64,000 nt of DNA from Duganella guangzhouensis (lineage in GTDB: Bacteria > Pseudomonadota > Gammaproteobacteria > Burkholderiales > Burkholderiaceae_D): NCBI RefSeq assembly GCF_009674535.1, contig NZ_WKJK01000009.1, positions 246,099 through 310,098 on the forward strand, written 5' to 3'. This document shows positions 16,037 to 24,793 of this stretch, piece by piece (positions within the stretch are counted from its first letter, which is position 1; the number at the start of each line of letters is the position of its first letter). The notes beneath the pieces are model-generated. The model saw only the letters and a list, made by a program, of their open reading frames with translations, had not been told where the DNA came from and made no database searches. The translations under genes and the position numbers were made by a program.

Positions 16037-17326
16037 ATGAAACACCTGCTACTCAGTCTCGCCATCATCGCCGCGCTGCCGGCCCATGCTCAGGAGACCA
16101 CGCTGGCGCGCATCGCCGCCCAGCCGGCCGTCAAACAGGCGCTGGCCTACATCGAGCGCAACGAGCCGACCACGCAGGCCAATATGCTGGCGATTAACGC
16201 CATCCCGGCGCCGACTTTTGCAGAAGCGGCGCGCGCCACCGACTACGCGGCGCGTTTGAAGGCGGCCGGCCTGGCCGAAGTGCGCATCGATGAAGCGGGC
16301 AATGTGCTTGGCCTGCATCGCGGCAGCGGCAAGGGACCGACCATCGCGCTGGCCGCGCACCTGGACACGGTCTACCCGGCCGCCACCAATCTGACTGTGC
16401 GCGAGAGCGAGGGTCGCCTGTACGCGCCCGGCATCGCCGACAATGGCCGCTCGCTGGCCGCGATGCTGACCATCGCGCAGGCGCTGCACGACGCCAAGCT
16501 GCAGACCGAGGGCGATGTGCTATTCGTCGCCAACGTGGGAGAGGAAGGCTTGGGCGACCTGAAAGGCGTCAAGCATCTGTTCGCGCAGCACAAGGAGATC
16601 AAGGCCTTCATCGGCCTGGAGCCGGCGCTCGGCACCGATGGCGACCCAGTGACCTACATGGGCGCCGGCAGCCGCCGCTTCAAAGTCAGCCTGAAGGGAC
16701 CGGGCGGCCATAGCTACGAAGGTTTCGGCCTGCCGTCAGCCATCCATGCCGCCGGCCGCGTGATCGCCCGCATTGACGACCTGCGGGTGCCGGCCCAGCC
16801 CAAGGTCACCTTCAACGTCGGCGTGGTGCAAGGCGGGCAGTCGGTGAACAGCATCTCGGCCGAGGCATCGATGCTGATCGATCTCCGCTCGGCCGACGCC
16901 GCGCTGCTGGCCAAGACTGAACAGGAGCTGCGCGCCGCCATACAGCAAGGCGTGGCCGACACCAACGCGCGCTGGAACGCCAGCGGCGCCAACGCCATCA
17001 GCGCAGACATCGCGTTGATTGGCGATCGTCCGGCGGGCAAGATGGCGGCCGACTCGCTGATCGTGCGCACCGCGCTGGCCGCCGCCACCGTGCAGGGCCG
17101 CAAAGCGGTGCTGGACAGCGCGCATTCCACTGACGCCAACCTGCCGATGAGCCTCGGCATACCGGCCATCACCATGTCCGGCGGCGGCAGCTCCGGCGGT
17201 TATCACTCGGAGAAACTGGAGTGGTGGTCGGCGCAGAATGCCCACACCGCGCCACAGAACGTGCTGCTCACCGTACTCGGTCTGGCCGGCGTGCGGGACG
17301 TGGTGGCACCGCTGATTACGCCATGA
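16037..17326 (+). CDS. Exported M20-family zinc metallopeptidase
   Basis: A 429-aa periplasmic peptidase or amidohydrolase of the M20 (ArgE/DapE/CPG2/PepT) group. The signal peptide is MKHLLLSLAIIAALPAHA. Metal and catalytic motifs are visible: LAAHLDTVYP (His and catalytic Asp), GIADNGRSLAAML (bridging Asp), NVGEEGLGDL (catalytic and metal Glu), GLEPALGTDGD, and a C-terminal GGGSSGGYHSEKLEWW holding the last His ligand. The dimerisation lid (about 215-330) is present. ACGGAGC precedes the ATG. It is the third gene of the aminotransferase-kinase operon, and its 3' end overlaps the convergent DUF3325 gene by 11 bp. Confidence 0.92.
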   Translation: MKHLLLSLAIIAALPAHAQETTLARIAAQPAVKQALAYIERNEPTTQANMLAINAIPAPTFAEAARATDYAARLKAAGLAEVRIDEAGNVLGLHRGSGKGPTIALAAHLDTVYPAATNLTVRESEGRLYAPGIADNGRSLAAMLTIAQALHDAKLQTEGDVLFVANVGEEGLGDLKGVKHLFAQHKEIKAFIGLEPALGTDGDPVTYMGAGSRRFKVSLKGPGGHSYEGFGLPSAIHAAGRVIARIDDLRVPAQPKVTFNVGVVQGGQSVNSISAEASMLIDLRSADAALLAKTEQELRAAIQQGVADTNARWNASGANAISADIALIGDRPAGKMAADSLIVRTALAAATVQGRKAVLDSAHSTDANLPMSLGIPAITMSGGGSSGGYHSEKLEWWSAQNAHTAPQNVLLTVLGLAGVRDVVAPLITP

Positions 17327-17690
17327 GCCCTGCCAGCGTGAGCGCCAGGCTGACGGCAGCCACGCCGCCGGCCGCCAGGCCAACACGCACGATCGCAGCG
17401 GCGGCATAACTTAGCACCAGTACCAGGCCGATAGCGGCGGCGGTCAGCGTGCCGGCCCAGGCCACCCAGCCCTGCGACGCGCCCCACATGAACAGGCACA
17501 CCAGCAGCGACAGCAGCAGGCTGCCCGTGCCGGCCCAGCGCAACAAGTTCCGTTGCCGGTCACTGGGCAGATTGCCGCGTCCATGCAGCGCTTCCCAATG
17601 CCGATCCATGGCCAGGCTGAGTGCCGCGAAACCGCCGGTGGCGCCGGACCATGCGGCAATGGCCGCGCACAACGTCACCAGCGCCGTCAT
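17316..17690 (-). CDS. DUF3325-family small membrane protein
   Basis: A 124-aa integral membrane protein with about four predicted helices (for example LLLSLLVCLFMWGA and AAIGLVLVLSYAAAAIVRVG). It resembles DUF3325 proteins that sit beside PepSY and TonB-receptor genes in iron-uptake loci. The ATG at 17690 overlaps the stop of the PepSY gene (ATGA), so the frame upstream of that point is not used. The exact role is unknown; assistance in reductive release of iron at the inner membrane has been proposed for such neighbours but is not shown here. Confidence 0.8.
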   Translation of the reverse strand: MTALVTLCAAIAAWSGATGGFAALSLAMDRHWEALHGRGNLPSDRQRNLLRWAGTGSLLLSLLVCLFMWGASQGWVAWAGTLTAAAIGLVLVLSYAAAAIVRVGLAAGGVAAVSLALTLAGLMA

Positions 17691-19282
17691 GCCGCCACCT
17701 TCGCCATCTTGACCTTGGCTGCGGCTTTGGCGCCGCCAAGACGCTTGCAGGCAAACAGCAGGCCGCAACCCAGCAACAGCGTCACCAGATCGAAGCCGGC
17801 CACCGGCCACAGTCCGGCCGCCACGCTGGTGAACAAACCGGCGCCGCCACTGAGCGGATTCAGTACCGGCAGCAGCACCAGCAGCAGCCCGGCGATCGCC
17901 AGCTGGATTCGCCACATCCAGCGCAGCGGGAACGCCAGGGCCAGCACGGCGGCGATGCCCCAGGCGGTGAAGAAGCACTGGATTTCCAACTCCGGCCGCT
18001 GCGCCAGTCCCACCGGCAGCAGGCGGTTGGCCCAGAAGTAGACGCCAAACGCGATCAGCAGACCGGCGATGCCGCCCAGATTGAGACCATCCACCAGCCG
18101 CAGGCCAAAGCCAATGCGGCCGGCCCTCGCCTTCAGATGCTTGGGGCGTTCCTTGACAGCCCACAGCAGCACGCCGGTAGCCACCATCGCGCAACCGGCC
18201 AAACCGGACAGGAAGAACAACGCGCGCAGCAGCGGGCTGGCGAAGCGGCCGATGTGCAGGCCATACATCACGCCGCGCGTTTCAACCGCCGCCCCGCTCT
18301 TGTCGGTTTCGGTCAGCAAGGCGCCGGTGACGCCATTGAAGGTCAACGTCGGCAGGCTGGAGCTGATCGCATGGCCTTCCTGCTGCGTCAGCGTCACCGT
18401 GGCCACACTGTCGCCAGGATGATCCACCACCACCCGACCAACCGACGCGCCGCCCCAATGCTGGCTGGCCTGCGCCACCAGCGGCGCCAATGCAGTCAAC
18501 GGCGCCGCTTTGCCGGATGCTTTGACGTCGGCATCCGGGCCACCATTCAGATCGGCGTAGAAGGCGTCGGTCTTGCCGGCATACACCTTGTCGATGCCGG
18601 ACGGCAGATACAGGAACATCAGCGTCACCAGCCCGGTGTAGGTAATCATCAGGTGATACGGCAGCGCCAGCACGGCGGTGGCGTTGTGCGCGTCCAGCCA
18701 GGAGCGCTGGCCTTTGTTGGGACGGAAGGTGAAGAAGTCCTTGAAAATACGCTTGTGCGTGACGATGCCGGAAATGATCGCCACCAGCATGCACATGGCG
18801 CAGATGCCGACAATCCAGCGCGCCCAGATCACCGGCATGTAGTGCAGGTCGAAGTGCAAACGATAGAAGAATTCACCGCCCCGGGTTTCGCGCGCGGCGC
18901 TGACTTCCTGGCCGGTGGCCGGGTCGATGCTGGCACTTTCAAAACGGCGGCGGCCACGCGGCTTGGCTTGCTCGGGAGTCGGCGATGGCGCTGGCGCCCA
19001 GGTGGCGCGCACGGTCGGCTCGCGCTCGGACGGCAAAGAGATGAACCAGCGCGGGCTGGCGTCAGCCCGCCGCTGCAGCAGTTGCTGCGCATGGTCGATG
19101 GCGACGCCCTGCTCCACCTTCACCGGTGCCACTTGATGCAGCTCGGGTTTCATCCACAACGTAATCTCGTTGCGGAAGTAACTGGCGGTGCCGCCGGCGA
19201 ACACCAGAAACAGCACCCAGCCGACCAGCAGGCCGGACCAGGTGTGCAGCCAGGCCATGGATTGACGGAAGCCCTCTTTCAC
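17687..19282 (-). CDS. PepSY-associated TM protein (iron-regulated membrane protein, PiuB type)
   Basis: A 531-aa inner-membrane protein with a first helix at about 10-35 (SMAWLHTWSGLLVGWVLFLV), large periplasmic PepSY_TM loops, a helix block near 190-250, and four or five C-terminal helices. It is associated with ferric-siderophore reduction or heme handling in other bacteria. A GTG start at 19282 is chosen: it has GGAGG upstream, overlaps the DUF3649 stop (GTGA), and precedes the conserved KEGFRQSMAWLHTWSG start. The frame upstream of it is non-coding. Middle gene of a three-gene operon, DUF3649-PepSY-DUF3325. Confidence 0.88.
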   Translation of the reverse strand: MKEGFRQSMAWLHTWSGLLVGWVLFLVFAGGTASYFRNEITLWMKPELHQVAPVKVEQGVAIDHAQQLLQRRADASPRWFISLPSEREPTVRATWAPAPSPTPEQAKPRGRRRFESASIDPATGQEVSAARETRGGEFFYRLHFDLHYMPVIWARWIVGICAMCMLVAIISGIVTHKRIFKDFFTFRPNKGQRSWLDAHNATAVLALPYHLMITYTGLVTLMFLYLPSGIDKVYAGKTDAFYADLNGGPDADVKASGKAAPLTALAPLVAQASQHWGGASVGRVVVDHPGDSVATVTLTQQEGHAISSSLPTLTFNGVTGALLTETDKSGAAVETRGVMYGLHIGRFASPLLRALFFLSGLAGCAMVATGVLLWAVKERPKHLKARAGRIGFGLRLVDGLNLGGIAGLLIAFGVYFWANRLLPVGLAQRPELEIQCFFTAWGIAAVLALAFPLRWMWRIQLAIAGLLLVLLPVLNPLSGGAGLFTSVAAGLWPVAGFDLVTLLLGCGLLFACKRLGGAKAAAKVKMAKVAA

Positions 19283-19569
19283 GCGCGGCCTCCGATCAGA
19301 ATGATTGCGCCGAGCACGAGCCCGGTAACGATCAGACCCAACCACGCCTTCAGCGCGGTACGAGTGGCGAAGCACCACATCACGGCACAGGGAAACACCA
19401 CCAGCCCGATCAGGGTGGCGGCGACCACGCGGTCGACCGCGCGTCCGGGCAGCAGCAGGGCCAGCGCTGTAACTGCTAGTGAAGAAACGGCATAGCTGCC
19501 GCCGATTGCCGCCAGTGCCCGCGAGGCAACGCCAAGGCGGTAATTCATCAGGATTTGCATCATATTCAT
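19279..19569 (-). CDS. DUF3649-family small membrane protein
   Basis: A 96-aa protein with three predicted helices (ALAAIGGSYAVSSLAVTALA, ATLIGLVVFPCAVMWCFA, LGLIVTGLVLGAIILIGG). DUF3649 proteins typically precede PepSY proteins in iron-regulated operons, as here, where its stop overlaps the PepSY GTG by 4 bp. It is the first gene of the operon and divergent from the TonB receptor at 19692, with a Fur-like box between. Molecular function unknown. Start codons at 19569 and 19563 are both possible. Confidence 0.8.
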   Translation of the reverse strand: MNMMQILMNYRLGVASRALAAIGGSYAVSSLAVTALALLLPGRAVDRVVAATLIGLVVFPCAVMWCFATRTALKAWLGLIVTGLVLGAIILIGGRA

Positions 19570-19620
19570 GGTGACATTTACCTGACGTACCGACGGGGAG
19601 GGGCAAATGTGAATCTAAGT

Positions 19621-19636
19621 GATAATTGTTCTCATT
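19621..19636. promoter_or_regulatory. Fur box between the divergent PepSY operon and TonB receptor
   Basis: On the minus strand AATGAGAACAATTATC matches the Fur core AATGATAATCATTATC at 13 of 16 positions. It is the only such site in the 122-bp divergent spacer, so one Fur site could serve both transcription units. Confidence 0.6.
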
Positions 19637-19691
19637 GTAGTGGTATGATGACGATGCTGTCAACATTACCACTTATAACTACCAAGTCTCC

Positions 19692-21854
19692 ATGTCCCAC
19701 TTCCCAGTATTGAAACCTCTCACCCTGTCTGTCCTCGCCTCGCTGTACGCCCTGCCCCTGCATGCGCAGCAGACCAACGACGACACCAACGTGCAAACCG
19801 TGGTGGTCAGCGCCAGCGCCGACGCCTCGGCGGCCGGCCTGTCCAAAACCTATGCCGGTGGCCAGGTCGCCAAAGGCGGCCGCGTCGGCCTGCTCGGCAC
19901 CATGGACGTGATGGACACGCCGTTCAACAGCACCAACTACACCCAGCAATTCATCCAGGACCAGCAGGCGCGTAGCGTGGCCGATGTGCTGCAAGCCGAT
20001 CCCGGCGTACGCGTCGCGCGCGGCTTCGGCAACTACCAGGAGCTGTACGTGATACGCGGCTTCCCGGTCAACTCCGACGACCTGGCCTATAACGGCTTGA
20101 ACGGCGTGCTGCCGCGCCAGTACATCGCCGCCGAGTTGCTGGAGCGGGTGGAAGTCTTCCGTGGCGCCAACACCTTCCTGAACGGCGCCACGCCGGGCGG
20201 CGGCGGCATTGGTGGCGCAATCAATTTGCTGCCCAAACGTGCGCCGAATCAGGATCTGACCGAGATTTCGGCCGGCCTCCAGACCGGCAAGCAGACCTAC
20301 TTGGCAGCCGACATCGCGCGTCGCTTCGGCGATGAAAATCGCTACGGCGTGCGGGTCAACCTGGCGCAGCGTAAAGGCGGCACCGGCATCGACAACGAAG
20401 ACCGCGAAGTGCAGCTAGGCGCGATCGGCGCCGATTACCGTGGCCGTGGCTTCCGCTTGTCGGCGGACCTGGGCTGGCAAAGCGTCAAGCTGTCCAACGC
20501 GCGGCCGGCGGTCAACGCCGCCACCGTGGTACCGGCGGCGCCGGACGGCGCGTCCAACTACGGCCAGCCGTGGGACTACTCCAGCGAGCGCGATCTGTTC
20601 GGCACGCTGCGTTCCGAATTGGACATCGCCAAGGACGTGGTGGCGTGGGCCGCATTGGGCGGCCGCGAAAGCCATGAGCTGAATCGTTTGGGCAGCACCA
20701 TCACGCTGTCCAACGCCAGCACCGGCACCATTCGCCGCTTCGACAACGCGCGCGTGGACTTGGTGAAGACCGGCGAAGTTGGCGTGCGCGCGACGCTGCA
20801 AACCGGCCCGGTGAGCCACAAGATCGCCGCCACCGCCAATGGCTTCAATATGGATTCGCGCAACGCCTACGCCACCTCGGCCTACCAGACCACCACGCTG
20901 TACAACACGCCGGCCCTCGCGCTGCCGACGCTGACCAGCTTCTTCAACGATCTGACCGCGCCGCGCACCACCAACAGCGTTACGCTGATCAGCGAAGCGG
21001 TGGTCGACAGCATGGGCTTCCTCAACGATACCCTGCTGCTGACCGTGGGCGTGCGCCACCAGTACATCAAGCAGGTGGGTTATGCCTACAACACCGGCAT
21101 ACAAAACGCCTACTACAGCAAGAGCGCCAACACGCCGATCGCCGCCATCGTTTACAAACTGACGCCGCAGGTATCGTTGTACGCCAACCGGGTCGAGAGC
21201 CTGCTGCAAGGCGCGATTGCCGGTTCCACCGCCGTCAACCGTGGCGACATCTTCGCCCCCTACGTCTCGGTGCAGAAGGAAGTCGGCGCCAAGTTCGACG
21301 CCGGCCGCTACGGCGCCACCGCCGCGCTGTTCACCACCACCCAACCGCAGGGCATCACCGACCCGCTCAGCAAAGTGTTTGGCATCGACGGCGAACAGCG
21401 CAACCGTGGCCTGGAGCTGACCGCTTACGGCCAGCCGCTGCGCGGCGTGCGCGTGCTGGGCGGCGCCACCTTCCTCGACGCCACCCAGATGCATACCGCC
21501 GGCGGCACCAACGACGGCAAGGACGTCATCGGCGTGCCGCATGCGCAGATGAATCTCGGCGTCGACTGGGACATCCCCGGCGTGCGTGGCCTGAGTATGT
21601 CGGCACGCGCGCTGCACACATCATCGCAACCGATCAACGCCACCAACACGCTGACGCTGCCATCTTGGAACCGACTGGACGCCAGCGTACGTTACGGCTT
21701 CAAGGTGCAGGAACATGAAGTGGTGCTGCGTGCCCGCGTCGACAACCTGACCGACAAGAGCTACTGGGCCTCGGCCGGCGGCTCGCAGGGCTCCGGCTAC
21801 CTGGTGCTGGGCGCCCCGCGCACCTTCGCGCTGACCGCCACCACCGAGTTCTGA
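19692..21854 (+). CDS. TonB-dependent siderophore receptor (no STN domain)
   Basis: A 720-aa outer-membrane receptor with a signal peptide (about 1-25, ending LPLHA) and a TonB-box-like stretch (QTVVVSAS) right after it. The plug (about 45-180) carries LLERVEVFRGANTFLNGATP and GGGIGGAINLLPKRAP, and the barrel ends with the aromatic terminus FALTATTEF. The PDLR-type plug and RVEVFRGAN motif place it with catecholate/hydroxamate receptors (FhuE/Fiu group) rather than heme receptors. It lacks the STN domain seen in the two fec-type receptors, so it is a transporter only. It is divergent from the PepSY operon with a shared Fur box. Ligand not predictable. Confidence 0.92.
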   Translation: MSHFPVLKPLTLSVLASLYALPLHAQQTNDDTNVQTVVVSASADASAAGLSKTYAGGQVAKGGRVGLLGTMDVMDTPFNSTNYTQQFIQDQQARSVADVLQADPGVRVARGFGNYQELYVIRGFPVNSDDLAYNGLNGVLPRQYIAAELLERVEVFRGANTFLNGATPGGGGIGGAINLLPKRAPNQDLTEISAGLQTGKQTYLAADIARRFGDENRYGVRVNLAQRKGGTGIDNEDREVQLGAIGADYRGRGFRLSADLGWQSVKLSNARPAVNAATVVPAAPDGASNYGQPWDYSSERDLFGTLRSELDIAKDVVAWAALGGRESHELNRLGSTITLSNASTGTIRRFDNARVDLVKTGEVGVRATLQTGPVSHKIAATANGFNMDSRNAYATSAYQTTTLYNTPALALPTLTSFFNDLTAPRTTNSVTLISEAVVDSMGFLNDTLLLTVGVRHQYIKQVGYAYNTGIQNAYYSKSANTPIAAIVYKLTPQVSLYANRVESLLQGAIAGSTAVNRGDIFAPYVSVQKEVGAKFDAGRYGATAALFTTTQPQGITDPLSKVFGIDGEQRNRGLELTAYGQPLRGVRVLGGATFLDATQMHTAGGTNDGKDVIGVPHAQMNLGVDWDIPGVRGLSMSARALHTSSQPINATNTLTLPSWNRLDASVRYGFKVQEHEVVLRARVDNLTDKSYWASAGGSQGSGYLVLGAPRTFALTATTEF

Positions 21855-21875
21855 TCCGTAGTAAACTCGCCCTCC

Positions 21876-21908
21876 AGCCGGACCATCGCGGTCCGGCTGT
21901 TTCCATTT
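21876..21908 (+). terminator. Rho-independent terminator after the TonB receptor
   Basis: A perfect 9-bp stem, AGCCGGACC / GGTCCGGCT (21876-21884 and 21890-21898, loop ATCGC), is followed by a T-rich tract GTTTCCATTTT. It lies between the receptor stop and the photolyase start. Confidence 0.75.
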
Positions 21909-21919
21909 TGGGGCGATGC

Positions 21920-23446
21920 GTGAAGCTTAGACTGATACTCGGGGACCAGCTCAACCACCTGCACAGCTGGTTCTTCCAGCCACAGGACGACGTGGTCTAC
22001 GTGATGATGGAGGTACGTCAGGAGACCGACTACGTGCTGCATCACGCACAGAAGATCATCGCCATCTTCGCCGCCATGCGCGACTTTGCGCGGCGCCTGC
22101 GCGTGGACGGCCACCGCGTCCACTACCTCGTCATCGACGACGCCGATAACCGCCAATCGTTGCCGGACAATCTGGACTGGCTGCTGGCGCACTACCGCGC
22201 CACCGCCTTCGGCTGGCAAGCACCGGACGAATACCGGCTGGACCGCCAGCTGGCCGACTACGCCGCCGCCCTCCCCATCCCGTCCACGATGGACGACAGC
22301 GAACATTTCTACACCACGCGCGACGAAGCGGCGCAGATCTTCGCGGGCCGCGACAGCTGGTTGATGGAACACTTCTATCGCCGCATGCGCGTCAAGCACG
22401 GCGTGATGGTGTCCGACACCGGCAAACCAGCCGGCGGCCAATGGAACTTCGATCATGACAACCGCGAGTCCTGGCCCGGCATCCCGTGGGAGCCGGCCGA
22501 CCTGCGCGGTCGCCACGATCACAGCGCATTGTGGCAAACCATCCAGGCATCCGGCGCCAAAAGCTTCGGAGAGCCCAACGCCGCCAACTTCGCCTGGCCG
22601 CTGAATCACGAGGAAGCCTTGCAGCAGCTGGGGCGCTTCGTCGAACACGCCCTGCCCCACTTCGGCAAATTCCAGGACGCGATGAGCTTCAAGGCGTGGC
22701 GCTTGTTCCACTCGCTGCTGTCGTTCGCGATGAACGTCAAACTGCTATCGCCGCAAACCGTGGTCGATCGGGTGCAGTCCGCGTGGCGCGACGGCGCGGT
22801 GCCACTGGCCTCGGCCGAAGGCTACATCCGCCAGATCCTCGGCTGGCGCGAATACGTGCGCGGCATCTACTGGCACCGCATGCCCGGCTACGATGAACTG
22901 AACGCCTTCGGCCACACCACGCCACTGCCGTGGTGGTTCTGGGACGGCCAGACCCGCATGCGCTGCCTGGCCACCGCCATCGGCCAGTCCTTGGAACACG
23001 CGCACAGCCACCACATCAACCGCCTGATGGTGATCGGGAACTTCGCGCTGCTGGCCGGCCTGTCGCCGCAAGAGCTGCATCGCTGGTACCTCGGCATCTA
23101 TATCGACGCCTTCGAATGGGTCGAGCTGCCCAACACGCTGGGCATGAGCCAGTATGCCGACGGCGGCCTGCTGGCCACCAAGCCCTACGTCTCCAGCGCC
23201 GCCTACATCGACCGCATGAGCGATTACTGCAAGGGCTGCCACTACGACAAAAAAGCCCGCACCGGCGACCGCGCCTGTCCGTACAACGCGCTGTACTGGG
23301 ACTTCTTCGACCGCAACCGCGACCAACTGGCCAGCAACCAGCGCCTCGGCATGGTCTACCAGCAGTTGCGGCGCATGGACGATGGCGCTCTGGCCGCGCT
23401 ACGCGAACGCGCGGCCGACCTGCGCAGCCGGCTGCAGGAGCTTTAG
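21920..23446 (+). CDS. Fe-S-cluster cryptochrome/photolyase (FeS-BCP, PhrB/CryB type)
   Basis: Flavoprotein of the iron-sulfur bacterial cryptochrome/photolyase group, which repairs (6-4) photoproducts or acts as a blue-light sensor. It begins KLRLILGDQLN, typical of the DPRP domain. The FAD-binding helical part includes ASAEGYIRQILGWREYVRG and the SHHINRLMVIGNFALLAG block. A C-terminal cysteine cluster (DYCKGCHYDKK, then DRACPYN) supplies three of the four [4Fe-4S] ligands. The GTG at 21920 gives 508 aa, close to the family length, and has GGGG upstream; a TTG at 21908 is the alternative. It is transcribed alone, with a terminator before it and an inverted repeat after. Confidence 0.92.
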   Translation: MKLRLILGDQLNHLHSWFFQPQDDVVYVMMEVRQETDYVLHHAQKIIAIFAAMRDFARRLRVDGHRVHYLVIDDADNRQSLPDNLDWLLAHYRATAFGWQAPDEYRLDRQLADYAAALPIPSTMDDSEHFYTTRDEAAQIFAGRDSWLMEHFYRRMRVKHGVMVSDTGKPAGGQWNFDHDNRESWPGIPWEPADLRGRHDHSALWQTIQASGAKSFGEPNAANFAWPLNHEEALQQLGRFVEHALPHFGKFQDAMSFKAWRLFHSLLSFAMNVKLLSPQTVVDRVQSAWRDGAVPLASAEGYIRQILGWREYVRGIYWHRMPGYDELNAFGHTTPLPWWFWDGQTRMRCLATAIGQSLEHAHSHHINRLMVIGNFALLAGLSPQELHRWYLGIYIDAFEWVELPNTLGMSQYADGGLLATKPYVSSAAYIDRMSDYCKGCHYDKKARTGDRACPYNALYWDFFDRNRDQLASNQRLGMVYQQLRRMDDGALAALRERAADLRSRLQEL

Positions 23447-23455
23447 AAACCGCCG

Positions 23456-23483
23456 CACCGGTGTCCGTTTCCGGACGACGGTG
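23456..23483. repeat. Imperfect inverted repeat, 12-bp arms, downstream of the photolyase gene
   Basis: CACCGGTGTCCG-TTTC-CGGACGACGGTG folds with 10 of 12 paired positions. It has no T tract. It could end the photolyase transcript, or be an upstream activator site for the sigma-54-type promoter about 100 bp further on. Confidence 0.5.
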
Positions 23484-23573
23484 AGCGCAAGCGGTCAATT
23501 CCGCCATGGCAAGGTGGCCGGCTGTTCAGCTTAGGTGTTTGATTTATATGGTTTTGCCGTTTTGACCACGGCG

Positions 23574-23589
23574 TGGCACGGGGCTTGCA
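23574..23589 (+). promoter_or_regulatory. Sigma-54 (-24/-12) promoter of the ExbB/ExbD/TonB-like operon
   Basis: TGGCACG-GGGC-TTGCA matches the consensus TGGCACG-N4-TTGCW at every defined base, with GG and GC 12 bp apart. Transcription would begin near 23600, upstream of the ATG at 23644 and its GAGGAG. No enhancer-binding regulator is encoded in the window. Confidence 0.75.
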
Positions 23590-23643
23590 CTATAGGTGGA
23601 TCGCGACAGCGTTCGCATCGCCCGAGAGGAGCACACGTCCAGT

Positions 23644-24375
23644 ATGCGCAAACTTTACATCACCGCGCCATGGGCTTTAGCTGCCCTCGCCGTCCACAAC
23701 GCCACGCTAGGCGCCGACTTCAACATGATCGAGCAAGTCGCTGATGGCGGTGGCGCCATTTTGTTGACGCTCGGATTATCGATACTGTTCCTCGCCGTCA
23801 CCATCGAGCGCCTGGTCCATTTCCGCCCCCGACACATTGTGCCCGACGGACTGATCGAGCGCGTCAAACCGCTATGGGCGGCGCAGGAATTCGGCAAGCT
23901 GCAACAACTGCTGGCCGAACAGGACAGTACCCTGGCCCGCGCCATCGCCTACGTTGTCGCGCATCGGCACCACGGATACACCGTCGTCAGCAGCGGCGCC
24001 GGCGACCTCGCCTCGATCGAATTACGCCATCATCAGCAAAAAGCCTATGCGTTGGCGATTGTGGCGACGGTCGCCCCGATTGTCGGCCTGTTGGGCACCG
24101 TGGTCGGCATGATTGAAGCATTCCATGTGATCGCCTTCTCCGACGGCATGGGCAATCCGGCCTTGCTGGCGGGCGGCATATCGAAGGCGTTAATCAACAC
24201 CGCTTGCGGCCTGTGCGTGGCGCTACCAGCCTTGGGCATGCACCACTACCTCAAAAATCGCCAGGCGTTTTTCGGCTTGGCGCTGGAAAAAAAACTCAGC
24301 GGCCTGATCAACGAATGGTTCCTTGGACAGGACGCCCCAGCGCAGTATTTGCATATGGTGTCGCATGCGAATTAA
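23644..24375 (+). CDS. ExbB/MotA/TolQ-family proton-channel protein
   Basis: A 243-aa inner-membrane protein forming, with ExbD, a proton-driven motor. The first helix region is about 38-55 (GGGAILLTLGLSILFLAV), followed by the cytoplasmic loop. The MotA_ExbB core spans about 130-215: AIVATVAPIVGLLGTVVGMI is the canonical signature, and GGISKALINTACGLCVALPA is the last helix. An N-terminal hydrophobic stretch (LYITAPWALAALAVHNATLG) may be an uncleaved or cleaved signal. The ATG at 23644 is preferred over 23596 because the latter would coincide with the predicted transcription start. The stop overlaps exbD by 11 bp. Confidence 0.88.
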   Translation: MRKLYITAPWALAALAVHNATLGADFNMIEQVADGGGAILLTLGLSILFLAVTIERLVHFRPRHIVPDGLIERVKPLWAAQEFGKLQQLLAEQDSTLARAIAYVVAHRHHGYTVVSSGAGDLASIELRHHQQKAYALAIVATVAPIVGLLGTVVGMIEAFHVIAFSDGMGNPALLAGGISKALINTACGLCVALPALGMHHYLKNRQAFFGLALEKKLSGLINEWFLGQDAPAQYLHMVSHAN

Positions 24376-24793
24376 TCTGGGCGAAGACGAACAGCCGGAA
24401 ATCGGGCTGATCGCGCTGATCGACTGCATTTTCTTCTTGCTGATGTTCTTCATGGTGGCGACCTCGTTCAAACAGCCGACCAATCTGAAGAAGCAGCCCG
24501 AGTTGCCGGTAACACTGCCCGTCTCCCAGGTGAGTCTTGAGCCGGGTGAATCCGGACCACCGCCGCTCGTCATCGGCGTCGACCAGGACGGCAAAATGTT
24601 TCTCGACGGCGCGCCGGTGTCGACTCAGATCCTGCATGGCCGCCTCAAGCAGGAAGCGGCCGCCAATCCAGGACGGCGGATACGCATTGATGGCGACCAA
24701 CTAGCCAAGTATCAGGACATCGTACACGTGCTCGACTTGTGCCAATTCGAGCGGCTGACCAATATCTCCATGCACACGCGTAGCGCGCAATGA
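24365..24793 (+). CDS. ExbD/TolR-family protein
   Basis: A 142-aa single-pass inner-membrane protein. The short cytoplasmic N-terminus is followed by a helix, LIALIDCIFFLLMFFMVATS, containing the invariant proton-carrying Asp (D20). The periplasmic domain (about 60-142) has the VIGVDQDGKMFLDGAPV strand pair and the RRIRIDGDQLAKYQDIVHVL segment of ExbD periplasmic domains. Start and stop overlap the flanking genes (11 bp and 4 bp), so the three proteins are made together. Its partner energy transducer is probably the downstream protein rather than a canonical TonB. Confidence 0.9.
   Translation: MRINLGEDEQPEIGLIALIDCIFFLLMFFMVATSFKQPTNLKKQPELPVTLPVSQVSLEPGESGPPPLVIGVDQDGKMFLDGAPVSTQILHGRLKQEAAANPGRRIRIDGDQLAKYQDIVHVLDLCQFERLTNISMHTRSAQ

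Noticed and set aside
19283..19672. Upstream extension of the PepSY protein to 661 aa
   Set aside because: It overlaps the DUF3649 gene and the Fur box; the GTG at 19282 with GGAGG and a 4-bp overlap is a much better start.
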